A DNA stretch of 64,000 nucleotides, taken from contig DS480345.1 in NCBI GenBank assembly GCA_000154345.1, positions 202,506-266,505 of the forward strand, written 5' to 3'. Each line of letters opens with the position of its first letter. Positions within the stretch are counted from its first letter, which is position 1. The notes beneath the pieces were generated by a model. That model saw only the letters and a program-made list of their open reading frames with translations. It searched no databases and was not told the origin of the DNA. The DNA comes from [Clostridium] leptum DSM 753. GTDB taxonomy: Bacteria; Bacillota; Clostridia; Oscillospirales; Acutalibacteraceae. The position numbers were made by a program, and so were the translations under genes. Positions 27,864-36,616 of this stretch are shown piece by piece.

Positions 27864-29088
27864 TGCGCTTTCTCCCTTTTCTTATTTTTTTCGGCATTGC
27901 GCCGGCTTCCTGCTGCTCTCCTTCCGGAGCCCTCCCGCCTGCCTTCTCTCCGGCGGGCGCGGGCTGAGCCGGCTCCCCCGTCCGGGGCTCATCCCCATGG
28001 GCGCCGTCTCCTTCGGCGGCCTGCTTCTCCGCCGGGACGGGAGGTTCTTCTGTTTTAGACGGTCCCCTTTCCGCCTTTTTCCCGGCGGGCGCGGGCTGAG
28101 CCGGCTCCTCCGTCCGGGGCTCATCCCCATGGGCGCCGTCTCCTTCGGCGGCCTGCTTCTTCGCCGGGGCGGAAGGTTCTTCTGTTTTAGACGGTCCCTT
28201 TTCCGCCTTTTTCCCGGCGGGCGCGGGCCGGGCCGGCTCCTCCGTCCGGGGCTCGTCCCCATGGGCGCCGTCTCCTTCGGCGGCCTGCTTCTCCGCCGGG
28301 GCGGGAGGTTCTTCTGTTTTAGACGGTCCCCTTTCCGCCTTTTTCCCGGCGGGCGCGGGCCGGGACGGTTCCTCCGTCCGGGGCTCATCCCCATGGGCGC
28401 CGTCTCCTTCGGCGGCCTGGGTTTTCGGATTATCCGTTTTCTCTTCCGTTTGCCCCTCTGGAGAGACGTTCTCCTTTTCAGGCGCGGAAGCGCTTTTCTT
28501 GACGCTGTCGTCGGTTTCCGACGCCTCGATCAGTTCCCGCATTTCCTGAACCTGATTTTCCGTCAGGTTCTTTTTCCTGCGGTGCTTTTCACTTACCTGT
28601 AAAATAATTTTCCCGTTTTCACGCATCAAAAACTCAATTTTTCCCTTTTCCAGGGCCTCCAAGGTTTCATTCTCCGCCTTCACGGTAATGACTGACCGGC
28701 ATCTGGTGCCCGCAGCCTCCAGCTCCGCCCGCAAAAGCTTCGACGCGGATTTTCCCTCCAGGCCGCAGGAAAGCAGGCCGTAGGTTTGCTTTCCCTCCAG
28801 CTGGTACTGACGGATAAACCCGTTGAGCACCGGCGCCGGAGCGCCTCCCCAGACCGGGCCGGAGACCACCACGCAGTCGTAGGAATCCACATCCACGTCC
28901 TCCAGGGGTAAAATCTCCACCGCCCTCCGGCGCTGCGCCAGCAAGAGGCCCACCGTATAGGCGGCAAACTTGGATTTCCACTTCACCGGTTCCAGAGACA
29001 CATAATCGGCCCCAAGAGACTTAGCCAATTTTTTAGCGATCAGCTCTGTTTTTCCAGTAAGGGAAAAGCACGCAACCAGAATTTTCAT
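27835..29088 (-). CDS. flavodoxin-like protein with a 44-residue tandem repeat C-terminus
   Basis: Residues 1-165 form a flavodoxin-type fold. They open with the FMN phosphate loop KILVACFSLTGKTELIAKKL and continue with CVVVSGPVWGGAPAPVLNGF. Residues about 165-215 are charged. From about 225 to 390 come 3.6 copies of a 44-residue unit rich in Glu, Pro, Ala and Lys (AAEGDGAHGDEPRTEEP...PAPAGKKAE...GPSKTEEP). The end is basic. The stop-start overlap TGATG with the upstream gene and a 29-base overlap with ppiB show one operon. The repeat region is likely disordered; its role is unknown. Confidence 0.8.
   Translation of the reverse strand: MKILVACFSLTGKTELIAKKLAKSLGADYVSLEPVKWKSKFAAYTVGLLLAQRRRAVEILPLEDVDVDSYDCVVVSGPVWGGAPAPVLNGFIRQYQLEGKQTYGLLSCGLEGKSASKLLRAELEAAGTRCRSVITVKAENETLEALEKGKIEFLMRENGKIILQVSEKHRRKKNLTENQVQEMRELIEASETDDSVKKSASAPEKENVSPEGQTEEKTDNPKTQAAEGDGAHGDEPRTEEPSRPAPAGKKAERGPSKTEEPPAPAEKQAAEGDGAHGDEPRTEEPARPAPAGKKAEKGPSKTEEPSAPAKKQAAEGDGAHGDEPRTEEPAQPAPAGKKAERGPSKTEEPPVPAEKQAAEGDGAHGDEPRTGEPAQPAPAGEKAGGRAPEGEQQEAGAMPKKIRKGRKRNEKQPSSDD
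27945..28416 (-). repeat. 132-bp tandem repeat, about 3.6 units
   Basis: Units begin at 28416, 28284, 28152 and 28020 on the minus strand, each 132 bases (44 codons), and differ at only a few bases. They are in frame within the flavodoxin-like gene. The exact spacing and high identity suggest recent slippage or unequal recombination. Confidence 0.93.
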
Positions 29089-29576
29089 CAAAAAGTCTCC
29101 TTTGATTCCCCGCCGCCTGTATGAGGCCTGGGCATTTTCAGCTCCTCCGTCTCGGAATCCTCTTCCGCCTCCTGGGCCTGAGCCACAAAGGGATGGTACA
29201 CGGGGCTTTCCTTCAGGTTCTCCGTGAGGACGTCGTCATTTTCCTCGTCCTGCTCCCAGGCCTGGGTATTTTTCACCTTAGCTTTTCCGCTTCCCTTGGT
29301 AGGCTGGCTTTCCGCCGCAAGCTTCTCACGGGCTTTCAGGATTCTCTCTTTCGCCTGGTCGATGGCATTGCACAGAACCGCCTCGTCTCCGGCGGCCTGG
29401 CTCCGAAGGTCGTTATAAAAGTGCTTTCCCAGGGCGATGTAGGCCCGGTTGATGGTAGCCAGCTCGCTGCGGACAACCGCCTTCAGGCGGTTGTTCACCG
29501 CTGCCTGCCGGTTCCGGTTTGCCACTGCCTCATAAGCGGCGGCAACAGCGCAGCTAATCGTATTGAAAAGATCCAT
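29088..29576 (-). CDS. hypothetical helical protein with acidic C-terminus
   Basis: A 162-residue protein with no family I recognise. Residues 1-95 look helical (AAAYEAVANRNRQAAVNNRL, then an Ala/Glu/Lys-rich stretch), and residues 115-150 are strongly acidic. No signal peptide or membrane helix. GGAGGGA precedes ATG 29576. Its TGA overlaps the ATG of the flavodoxin-like gene (TGATG), so the two are translated together, suggesting a shared role. Confidence 0.65.
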   Translation of the reverse strand: MDLFNTISCAVAAAYEAVANRNRQAAVNNRLKAVVRSELATINRAYIALGKHFYNDLRSQAAGDEAVLCNAIDQAKERILKAREKLAAESQPTKGSGKAKVKNTQAWEQDEENDDVLTENLKESPVYHPFVAQAQEAEEDSETEELKMPRPHTGGGESKETF

Positions 29577-29668
29577 AGTTTATCCCTCCGTTTATGGCAT
29601 TTACCCTTTTAGTTTCTTCTATTATACTTCACCTGGAACAAAAATTATAGCATTTCCTGGGAAAAAGG

Positions 29669-30043
29669 CTATAAAGTTCTGCCCCGGCGCTGAAACTCCA
29701 AAATAATTTTAATCATTTTTATGCCCACCATAACGCAAAACACCATAATTCCCAGGCAAAACAGGCATAAAAACACAGAGAGCCACGCCTGCTGCCAGGC
29801 TGCCAGAGCGTCGTCTCTGGATACAAACTCAATTCCCTGCCGCAGGGCCTCGTTAACCCGGGAGGCATAGGAAAAGGCCGGCGCCACATAATTGACCCCC
29901 AGCACAAAAAAAGCGCCGCTCAGGGCAAAGCCCGCCAGCAGAATAAAGCTGTTCGCATAACGGTTCCCCTGGGTCAGCAGAAAATATCCTATTTTGGTCA
30001 GGGGATGAACCCTTTTTCCTTCTGATGGTTTCGCTTCCTTCAT
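29669..30043 (-). CDS. small two-helix membrane protein of unknown function
   Basis: A 124-residue protein with two membrane helices (about residues 30-55 and 85-110) and basic ends (KPSEGKRVHP; EFQRRGRTL). I recognise no family. ATG 30043 is chosen because AAAGGGGG lies seven bases upstream. It is the first gene of the likely operon running through the hypothetical protein, the flavodoxin-like protein and ppiB. Confidence 0.65.
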   Translation of the reverse strand: MKEAKPSEGKRVHPLTKIGYFLLTQGNRYANSFILLAGFALSGAFFVLGVNYVAPAFSYASRVNEALRQGIEFVSRDDALAAWQQAWLSVFLCLFCLGIMVFCVMVGIKMIKIILEFQRRGRTL

Positions 30044-30191
30044 TCCCAAGCCCCCTTTCCGGCTGTATCCCCATTATGTCATGTTTTTTAAACAAGGTCA
30101 ATAACTAACTCGATTATTTGCTTTTCATTCTCCTGTTTCTGTGTTACAATAAAATTAATTATAATAGTTATCAATTGCGGAGGAAGCTGTC

Positions 30192-30842
30192 ATGTCCAGA
30201 ACTATCAAGAAAGAAATCACCTGTCCCGCCTGCGGAGAAAAAGCGGACGCGAAAATGTGGGCCAGCGTCAACGTGACCTTGGACCAGGAGCTGCGGGAAT
30301 CCGTGCTGGATGAAAGCCTGTTCACATGGACATGCCCCCAGTGCGGCCATGAGGCGCTGCTCAGTTACCCTTGTTTATATCACGATATGGCCAATAAATT
30401 TATGATTTACCTGGTACCCGGCGCAAAGCAGGAGAGCCTGAACGACGCCGAAGCGGAAAACCGCTACCCGGAGCTTGGCGGCGTTACCAAGCGGCTGGCG
30501 GCGGATTTGAATGAATTGAAGGAAAAAATATTAATTTTTGAAAACGGCCTGGATGACCGGGCGGTAGAGCTCACCAAGCTGGCGATGTCCAAGGTGGCTT
30601 TGAAAAAGCACGGAAAGGAGCTTGAAAAGGGTTATTTCTGCGCCAAGGATGGGGAAACCGGGCATTTGGCCTTTACCTTTTTTGTAAAGGATACCGGAGA
30701 GCCCTATCACAAAACCACCCGTATGGAGGCCTATGAGAAGTCCAGGGAGGTGGCCAAGCGTTACAGCGGCCAGTCTGTGCCTCCTGCCGGCTTTTTGCGA
30801 ATAGGCGCTTCCTGGGCGCAAAAAGCCCTGGAATCCTTATAA
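30192..30842 (+). CDS. CpXC domain protein
   Basis: A 216-residue protein whose N-terminus carries two Cys-Pro-x-Cys pairs, ITCPACGE (about residue 10) and WTCPQCGHEALLSYPCLYHD (about 46-65), the mark of the CpXC domain, thought to bind a metal. The remainder is alpha/beta and unassigned. GGAGG lies close upstream. A small membrane protein gene follows by 18 bases, so the two are probably co-transcribed. Confidence 0.85.
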   Translation: MSRTIKKEITCPACGEKADAKMWASVNVTLDQELRESVLDESLFTWTCPQCGHEALLSYPCLYHDMANKFMIYLVPGAKQESLNDAEAENRYPELGGVTKRLAADLNELKEKILIFENGLDDRAVELTKLAMSKVALKKHGKELEKGYFCAKDGETGHLAFTFFVKDTGEPYHKTTRMEAYEKSREVAKRYSGQSVPPAGFLRIGASWAQKALESL

Positions 30843-30860
30843 CCTGTTTGGAGGCTGATT

Positions 30861-31376
30861 ATGGTTCGAAAAAGAATACTTCAAATCGCTACGATTCTAT
30901 TGGACGTGCTGGCCCTGTCCGCTCTGTTCCTGCCTGCCTTTGAAAACTACGGCGCCACCGACAGCCTGTGGACCCAGATTACCGAGAACTTCCTGACAGG
31001 CTCTCCCAGCGGCATTTTAACCGACGCCATCTACTATCTGCCGATCATTGTCAGCGGCATTCTGGTTGCTTTGCTGGAAAGCAAAATCCGGTACGCGGTA
31101 ACTCTCTTTGCCGCCTCCGGCGGGCTGACCCTGCTGCTTTCGCAATATCTGTTCCCCGCAGTGGAGCAGGCCTATTTAGGCGCCGTCTACCAGGTCGGGC
31201 TGTACGCCTTGCTGGCTGTACAGATTGCCCTGCTTCTGGTGAGCTGCGCCGGTATCTGCCTGAAGGAGGAGCCTAAAGGCCAAGGGCCGTCTATCGATTT
31301 CAAACGGGATACCCTGGAATTACCTATTGCGGACATCGACCAGGCTCTGCTGGACGGGGAGACTGTGGATCAATAA
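30861..31376 (+). CDS. four-helix membrane protein of unknown function
   Basis: A 171-residue protein with about four membrane helices (10-25, 52-72, 76-95, 108-133) and a short cytoplasmic tail that is acidic at its end (LDGETVDQ). I recognise no family. It follows the CpXC gene closely with its own TTTGGAGG ribosome site, and a terminator follows. It may act with the CpXC protein. Confidence 0.65.
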   Translation: MVRKRILQIATILLDVLALSALFLPAFENYGATDSLWTQITENFLTGSPSGILTDAIYYLPIIVSGILVALLESKIRYAVTLFAASGGLTLLLSQYLFPAVEQAYLGAVYQVGLYALLAVQIALLLVSCAGICLKEEPKGQGPSIDFKRDTLELPIADIDQALLDGETVDQ

Positions 31377-31432
31377 CGCGGGGGCCGGAGGGAATGGGCG
31401 GCGCCTCATTGCGTTATCGTAAAAGAAAAAGG

Positions 31433-31470
31433 CCGGCGGAGGCTCTCTTAAGGGAGGTCCGCCGGTTTTT
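31433..31470 (+). terminator. intrinsic terminator
   Basis: CCGGCGGA / TCCGCCGG outer stem with partial inner pairing, followed by TTTTT. Confidence 0.8.
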
Positions 31471-31617
31471 CTGAAAAGGCCGTCCAGAGCGGAGCCGGAG
31501 CTCCTATTAGGGTCTTGTTAAAAACGCTGCCGGACAGGCTTTCACAGGACAGCGGCCCGGCAGGATCAATCCTCTGGGCGGCCCGCATAAAAATAAAATA
31601 GAAAGGGAGGTCTTCTC

Positions 31618-32337
31618 ATGGATCAGGAAATCGCCAGGCTGAAGGAGCTGACGGAGAAAAGCCGGGCCATGGTCTTTTTCGGCGGCGCGGGGGTGTCAAA
31701 GGAAAGCGGCATCCCCGACTTTCGAAGCGTGGACGGGCTGTATCATCAAGCCTACCGTTATCCGCCGGAGACTATTTTAAGCCGTTCCTTTTATGAGAAA
31801 AACCCAGAGGAGTTTTACCGTTTTTACCGGGACAAAATGCTGTATCTAGACGCGGAGCCAAATCCCGCCCATAAAAAGCTGGCCCAGTGGGAACGGGAGG
31901 GACGGCTGCTTGCTGTGATTACCCAGAACATCGACGGCCTGCACCAGAAGGCGGGAAGCAGGAATGTGCTGGAGCTTCACGGTTCTGTCCACCGGAATTA
32001 CTGCCGGCGGTGCGGTAAGCTTTTTGACGCCCAATACCTTCTCCGCTCTTCCGGAGTTCCCCGCTGCGACCAATGCGGCGGCGCGGTCAAGCCTGATGTA
32101 GTGCTGTATGAGGAGGCGCTGGATCAGGCGGTGCTTCAAAAAGCTGTAGGCGCTCTCCGCCAAGCGGATCTTCTTATTGTGGGCGGCACGTCTCTCACAG
32201 TTTATCCGGCTGCCGGCCTGCTGCGTTATTTCCAGGGCAGCCGCCTAGCGGTGGTAAATCAAACCGCCCTACCCCTGGATCAGGAGGCAGACCTGCTCAT
32301 TCAGGGGCAAATCGGCCAGGTCTTTTCCCAGCTCTGA
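31618..32337 (+). CDS. NAD-dependent protein deacylase (sirtuin, CobB type)
   Basis: A 239-residue Sir2 enzyme that removes acyl groups from lysines using NAD. Visible are the Rossmann loop FFGGAGVSKESGIPDFRS, the catalytic QNIDGLHQKAG and ELHGS, two zinc pairs (CRRC near 125 and CDQC near 150), and the GGTSLTVYPAAGL NAD loop. AAAGGGAGG precedes the ATG. Single gene. Confidence 0.95.
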   Translation: MDQEIARLKELTEKSRAMVFFGGAGVSKESGIPDFRSVDGLYHQAYRYPPETILSRSFYEKNPEEFYRFYRDKMLYLDAEPNPAHKKLAQWEREGRLLAVITQNIDGLHQKAGSRNVLELHGSVHRNYCRRCGKLFDAQYLLRSSGVPRCDQCGGAVKPDVVLYEEALDQAVLQKAVGALRQADLLIVGGTSLTVYPAAGLLRYFQGSRLAVVNQTALPLDQEADLLIQGQIGQVFSQL

Positions 32338-32735
32338 TTCTGCCTTTATTCTCACTGGACGGCATTTCTCCCCGCCGGGCGTTCCGGCGACGTTTTCTCT
32401 GGGACTGCCTCGTTTCAGCTTCTCTCAGGCGGCGTTCTTGCTCCGCTCCTATGAAAACGGACAAGCCCGCGTATCACTATAAGATAAAGCCCTGGAAGGG
32501 CATGTGAGCGGCTGCCGCCGGAAACGTGCGGATTCACTTTCCGGGCTCCGCCGCGCCGCGGACCAAAAATGGACAGAAGTTTACGGATTGAAAGCGCTGT
32601 GTTAATCCCAGGCGTTTGTTGCGGGCCCTCCGAGGCCGCTTAAGGGCCGGCCGCCCTTCTCGGCTCTTTCCCTTGGACCATGCCGGATAACGGCGCATTG
32701 GACGTTCCAGTCATGATGCCGTAGGCGCTTCCCGC
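32338..32735. other. GC-rich intergenic stretch
   Basis: No gene, promoter or known RNA is recognised in these 400 bases. Several short self-complementary GC-rich words occur, such as GGGCCGGCCGCCC near 32644. Confidence 0.5.
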
Positions 32736-32787
32736 TAAACATTAAGAGGCTCTGGGGCAGAACCGCCCCAGGGCCTCTTAATGTTTA
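32736..32787. repeat. 23-bp inverted repeat, near perfect
   Basis: Arms 32736-32758 and 32765-32787 pair at all but one position around a six-base loop. The structure lies downstream of the GNAT gene (minus strand) but has no T run on either side, so it may act as an RNA-stabilising stem or a rho-type end. Confidence 0.8.
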
Positions 32788-32836
32788 GCCTTTGCGAAAA
32801 AGCCTCCCGGCTTTGCCAGGGAAACCGATTTTTCAG

Positions 32837-33283
32837 CTATTCCCGATCCAAAATCATTTGATTGTACTCCAAGGGCACAAAGCCCAAGGAAGCGTACAGC
32901 TTAGCCGCCCCGGCGTTCGCCTTGGTTACCTCCAAGCGGAAGCGTTTCACCTGGGGGTACTCCTGGAACAGCCAGCGGAAAAACTGCCTGCCAAAGCCCT
33001 TTCCCCGGCAGCTTTCCTTTAAATAAATTTCCTCAATCATCAGGGTCTTTCCCCCGCACTCGCAGGCGTAAAAGCTGGTGAGATAGCTGAAACCAACCGC
33101 CTGGCCGCCATCCCACAGAACCAATCCCCACAAGCTCGGTTCCTGACCCACCGCGTCTAAAAAGGTTCTGTGCAGCACCTGGTCGCCTACTACGTGATCC
33201 ACGGCGTCGCTGTGGTAAAAATCCCTTACCATCTCCATCACCTGGGCCTCGTCCTTAATGGTCATGGGTTTTATTTGCAGCAT
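32837..33283 (-). CDS. GNAT-family N-acetyltransferase
   Basis: A 148-residue acetyltransferase. The acetyl-CoA loop is LKESCRGKGFGRQFF (about residue 88), followed by RFRLEVTKANAGAAKLYASLGF, the standard end of the GNAT fold. Substrate is unknown. AGGAGGAATTCC precedes the ATG. Confidence 0.92.
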   Translation of the reverse strand: MLQIKPMTIKDEAQVMEMVRDFYHSDAVDHVVGDQVLHRTFLDAVGQEPSLWGLVLWDGGQAVGFSYLTSFYACECGGKTLMIEEIYLKESCRGKGFGRQFFRWLFQEYPQVKRFRLEVTKANAGAAKLYASLGFVPLEYNQMILDRE

Positions 33284-33497
33284 GGAATTCCTCCTTTTTT
33301 TCAGTAGTCTGATTGTACCATACCCGCCGCGGGAAAGAAAGGCTCAATTTGTAAATGATCCTTTTCCCGGTTCCTCGGGCCGGCAGATTTCTCAGACGCC
33401 TTCCGCTCCGCGGCCGGCAGATTTCCCGTACCGCTCCTTCCCCTAAAGCGAAAACTAACGCTTTTTCCCATCCCTACATCAATGGATTTTCTATCTA

Positions 33498-33531
33498 AAA
33501 AGGAAGCCGGACTATAGTCCGGCTTCCTTTT
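33498..33531. terminator. palindromic bidirectional terminator
   Basis: A perfect 17-bp palindrome with no fixed loop, flanked by A and T runs, between the 3D-protein gene (minus strand) and the region upstream of the GNAT gene. Confidence 0.85.
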
Positions 33532-33556
33532 CGCACTAGCTCATGGGCTCCCGCCG

Positions 33557-34774
33557 TTAGGCAAGGATATAAACGCTTAGGGTTCTTCTTCCGAAGCCGT
33601 AGCACTCGCTCAGCGTATCAAAATACACGTCTACCAAAGCGCTTCCGCTCATCAAGGCCCCGCCGGTATCCGCCGCGACGGCATAACCGTAAACATAGGA
33701 GCCGTCAGGAGAGCAGATATAAAGCCGGGAGCCATAAGGAATCAGATCGGGATTCACCGCCACGTTCCCATACTGGGCCGGACGTCCGGTGGCCGTAAAG
33801 GAGCCGGCCGGCGCCGTATAGGCGGTAGCGGAGCCTGTATACACGGCGGTATAGGCGATCTGGTTGCCGTCATGGTCCACCAGCACGCCGCCGGAGGTGG
33901 AGGCCGCGCCATAGGACGGAGCGGTTTCAACCTCACGGGTTCCAACCAGGAGCACCTCGTTTACAGGCTCCTTCACCACGGTGCTGCTGATTTCCTCTGT
34001 TTCCACCACCTGGCCGTTTACCAGCTTTTCCCTGGTTACAATTGTACGGGCGCCATTCTCGCCAGCGGTTTTCACCTGGGTATCTCCCAGATCCAGCTCG
34101 CCGGTCTCCTCCTGCGTGGATTCATAAGGGATTTCCTGAGTGGTTTCGGTTTCCCGATAGGATACCCTGTCAAGCTTGATGGTCATTCCCGCGGAAACGG
34201 TATCTGTTTTCTCCGCGCTCAGGACATCGTCCTTGCCGACAGTAAAATCGGCGGCGGCCACAGCCGCTTCTACCGTAGCGGTTACCGGCACCTTCACCTT
34301 CACGGATTTCCCGTCAGCCTCTACGGTGACCTCCACGCCTCTGGCAACCTTAATTTCCATATCCGGCACCAGGCTGGTAGCCGCAAAGGGAACTACCTGG
34401 TCCCCTTCTTTCAGATCTACCTTGGATGCCTCCAACGCGTCTGCGACCGTACCCTCGGTCATGGTTACTGTTTTAGCCTTTCCATCTACCTCAACGGTAA
34501 CATCAAACGCCCGTTTGATGGTAATCTTAGCCGCCGCCTCGTCGAACTCGATGGAATCCTCCGGGGAAACCTCGATTCCCAGGCGGTCCAGCACCGCATC
34601 CGGATTGGCGTTGAGCGTGGTAAGACCGTACATTTTATCGCCGTCTAAAACGGTGACGTCTCTGCTCAGGGCGGTTACGGTAATAACCCCGCTGGTGCAG
34701 ATTACACACATGAGCACTAGCGCCACAACTTTTGTAAGCCGCTTGCTTACAATTTTCTTTGTGGTCTCTTTCAT
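33557..34774 (-). CDS. secreted DUF348-G5-3D domain protein (YabE-like cell-wall hydrolase)
   Basis: A 405-residue secreted protein: signal or anchor helix (about 14-36), two or three DUF348 repeats (about 40-200, for example VTVEVDGKAKTVTMTEG), a G5 domain (about 210-290) and a C-terminal 3D domain (about 310-402). The 3D domain carries the acidic residues of AVAADTGGALMSGSALVDVYF, which resemble the MltA/RpfB-type lytic site. It probably remodels peptidoglycan during growth or spore outgrowth. A consensus promoter lies 75 bases upstream of the start. Confidence 0.92.
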   Translation of the reverse strand: MKETTKKIVSKRLTKVVALVLMCVICTSGVITVTALSRDVTVLDGDKMYGLTTLNANPDAVLDRLGIEVSPEDSIEFDEAAAKITIKRAFDVTVEVDGKAKTVTMTEGTVADALEASKVDLKEGDQVVPFAATSLVPDMEIKVARGVEVTVEADGKSVKVKVPVTATVEAAVAAADFTVGKDDVLSAEKTDTVSAGMTIKLDRVSYRETETTQEIPYESTQEETGELDLGDTQVKTAGENGARTIVTREKLVNGQVVETEEISSTVVKEPVNEVLLVGTREVETAPSYGAASTSGGVLVDHDGNQIAYTAVYTGSATAYTAPAGSFTATGRPAQYGNVAVNPDLIPYGSRLYICSPDGSYVYGYAVAADTGGALMSGSALVDVYFDTLSECYGFGRRTLSVYILA

Positions 34775-34855
34775 ACGTTAATTCTCCTTTATGCGCCGTT
34801 ACTTTTTGAATAGGTTCCATTATATTTCTATTCACGGCTTTCAGGTGACAATGGC

Positions 34856-34884
34856 ATTATATGAGAAGTTTCACGATATGTCAA
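34856..34884 (-). promoter_or_regulatory. consensus promoter of the 3D-protein gene
   Basis: On the minus strand, TTGACA (34884-34879), 17-base spacer, TATAAT (34861-34856): a full consensus match. The rest of 34885-35174 is AT-rich and shows no gene. Confidence 0.92.
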
Positions 34885-35174
34885 TTATTTCGGATTCTCA
34901 TTTTTGTTTGATATGCACAATAGTAATTTTATTTTAATTCTTATTTGGAATATATGCACCCTAAAAACCCCAAAATATTGTATGGATTACCGGAGGAAAA
35001 CCAAGGTTCTCTGTGCAAAATATAAAAAAATAAATATTACAATCTTGTTACAATAAATTACAGCTTTGTTTTCATTGGATAAGCCGCTTTTTTGGTGAGA
35101 AACTTTATGATAAGCAGACTGTCTCTGGTCCTATATAGTTTTCTATCTTTTTCCCTGAAAATACCAAGAACACC

Positions 35175-35203
35175 TTGACTTTTTATCAAAAAAAAATTAT
35201 AAT
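35175..35203 (+). promoter_or_regulatory. rubredoxin promoter
   Basis: TTGACT at 35175-35180, 17-base spacer, TATAAT at 35198-35203. Confidence 0.9.
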
Positions 35204-35219
35204 ATTGATAATCATTATT
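35197..35219. promoter_or_regulatory. Fur/PerR-family operator over the rubredoxin promoter
   Basis: 35201-35219 matches the 19-bp Fur box consensus at 16 positions (core GATAATCATTAT). The overlapping 35197-35211 matches the PerR box at 12 of 14 defined positions (TTATAAT-N-TTGATAA). The site covers the -10 and the start point, a repressor position. PerR control of rubredoxin-type oxygen-defence genes is known in clostridia; which family member acts here is inferred. Confidence 0.7.
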
Positions 35220-35259
35220 AAATTAATGAAATCAATCCACAGTAAGGAGTATTGCTATT

Positions 35260-35418
35260 ATGGATAAGTATGTATGCGATGTATGCGGCTATGTTTATGA
35301 TCCCGCGGTAGGCGATCCTGACAATGGAATCGATCCGGGTACTTCCTTTGACCAGCTTCCTGAGGATTGGGTGTGCCCCCTGTGCGGCGTGGGCAAGGAT
35401 ATGTTCTCTAAGGAATAA
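35260..35418 (+). CDS. rubredoxin
   Basis: A 52-residue iron protein starting MDKYVCDVCGYVYDPAVGD. The two Cys-x2-Cys knuckles (CDVC near residue 6 and CPLC near residue 39) bind one iron, with the conserved WVCPLCGVGKDMF end. It shuttles electrons, often to oxygen or peroxide reductases in anaerobes. AAGGAG lies ten bases before ATG 35260. It has its own promoter, a Fur/PerR-like operator and a terminator, so it is a single-gene unit. Confidence 0.96.
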   Translation: MDKYVCDVCGYVYDPAVGDPDNGIDPGTSFDQLPEDWVCPLCGVGKDMFSKE

Positions 35419-35431
35419 ACAGCATCCGCTT

Positions 35432-35466
35432 ACCTCCATGGGATTGAAAGGCCTATGGAGGTTTCC
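35432..35466 (+). terminator. intrinsic terminator after rubredoxin
   Basis: ACCTCCATGGG / CCTATGGAGGT stem with an eight-base loop, followed by TTTCCCTTT. Confidence 0.75.
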
Positions 35467-35573
35467 CTTTAAAGGCGCCTGCTTTCGGCGGTACCGGCGG
35501 CTCTGTCAGGCTGTGAAGCGCCTGTATTCTGAGGGCTCTGGGTTTTTCGCTGCAGAAACGCTGCAGAAAATTT

Positions 35574-35611
35574 AAAACGCGCTGGGAGAGTAAGTCTCCC
35601 AGCGCGTTTTT
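35574..35611. terminator. bidirectional terminator
   Basis: Perfect 16-bp stem AAAACGCGCTGGGAGA / TCTCCCAGCGCGTTTT with a five-base loop. It may end the DUF3592-type gene on the minus strand or readthrough from rubredoxin. The rest of 35467-35794 shows no gene. Confidence 0.85.
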
Positions 35612-35794
35612 ACAGTTTTTTCCTCTTTCTATATTATTATGGAATAGACCCCATTGAGTATCACTTCGGCGAGTAGTAAAATACAAATCCGTTTTCTATT
35701 ATCTTTTTACAAAACACGCTGATCCGTCTTTTCCGGCAGGCTGCATTTTGGACGCGGTCCGTAAGCTAGCCGCTTCCGCCTGCCTTTGCCAGCT

Positions 35795-36208
35795 CTACAT
35801 AATGGGGGAAAATGCAAAGAGAAAGGATAAAAATAAGGCTATTCCTCCCACAGAGCAGCACACGGCACAGAAAATCCGGGTGCGTATTAGCTCTTTCCTC
35901 TCGTAAAGCCTTACAAAATAGCGGGCATCCACCTGTAAGGCCACAGGCTGATGCAAGCGGTAGCGGGGTTCTCTGGTTCCATAGTGGGATTTTCCCTGAT
36001 AACGGCAGCCCTTTATTTCAAATTCAAAGACCGGATAATAGCGTTTCGTTTTGCGCCGTTGTTCCACCTGAAAGCCGCTGACCGTCCCTATAATTTTCAG
36101 GCCGCATTTTTTTCTTACAGAAAAAAGATGTTGGAGCATAGTTCCCCCGATCGACAGCAAAATAGCCGCCAATAAGATAAACACGCCGCACAGCAGCACC
36201 TTAACCAT
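35795..36208 (-). CDS. DUF3592-like membrane protein
   Basis: A 137-residue protein with an N-terminal helix (about 3-25), a soluble beta-rich middle (GTVSGFQVEQRRKTKRYYPVF, then EFEIKGCRYQGKSHYGT) and a C-terminal helix (about 113-135). This layout fits DUF3592, of unknown function. ATG 36208 is chosen because GGAGGG lies seven bases before it; the longer open frame has none. Confidence 0.75.
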   Translation of the reverse strand: MVKVLLCGVFILLAAILLSIGGTMLQHLFSVRKKCGLKIIGTVSGFQVEQRRKTKRYYPVFEFEIKGCRYQGKSHYGTREPRYRLHQPVALQVDARYFVRLYERKELIRTRIFCAVCCSVGGIALFLSFLFAFSPIM

Positions 36209-36240
36209 GGGGCAGCCCTCCAAACAAGTGAACGGTGGAT

Positions 36241-36270
36241 AAAAAAACAGCCACCCTATTGGGTGACTGC
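36241..36270 (-). terminator. 5S rRNA terminator
   Basis: On the minus strand GCAGTCACCC / GGTGGCTG hairpin followed by seven Ts, directly after the 5S 3' end. Confidence 0.9.
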
Positions 36271-36274
36271 TTTG

Positions 36275-36391
<117 letters not shown>

Positions 36392-36426
36392 TATTCTTTT
36401 TTATCGCTTCTTTTGGCGACTTGTTT

Positions 36427-36455
36427 ATTATATCATCACGTTTTGCAGAATGCAA
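36427..36455 (-). promoter_or_regulatory. promoter of the solitary 5S rRNA gene
   Basis: On the minus strand TTGCAT (36455-36450), 17-base spacer, TATAAT (36432-36427), with the start point about 30 bases before mature 5S. Confidence 0.85.
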
Positions 36456-36616
36456 GTGTTTTTTTTAATTTTTTTAGATTTTTTTGTAAAAGGCCGGTTT
36501 TACGCAAAACCGTCAAAAGGGTTCCTGATTCACAGGGTTTGCCCAGAGCGGCCGGCTGCGTCTGGACAAGCCTTACGAATCGCCGCCGGGATACCCGCGC
36601 TTTTTTAAGGGTTTCA

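Noticed and set aside
27882..28394. Alternative frame through the 132-bp repeats encoding an Arg/Pro-rich protein
   Set aside because: A repeat length divisible by three keeps every frame open; only the flavodoxin frame has a proper start and domain.
34775..35170. Possible cyclic-di-AMP riboswitch before the G5/3D gene
   Set aside because: Such genes are often riboswitch controlled, but this leader is short and AT-rich, and I see none of the conserved core; a plain consensus promoter explains it.
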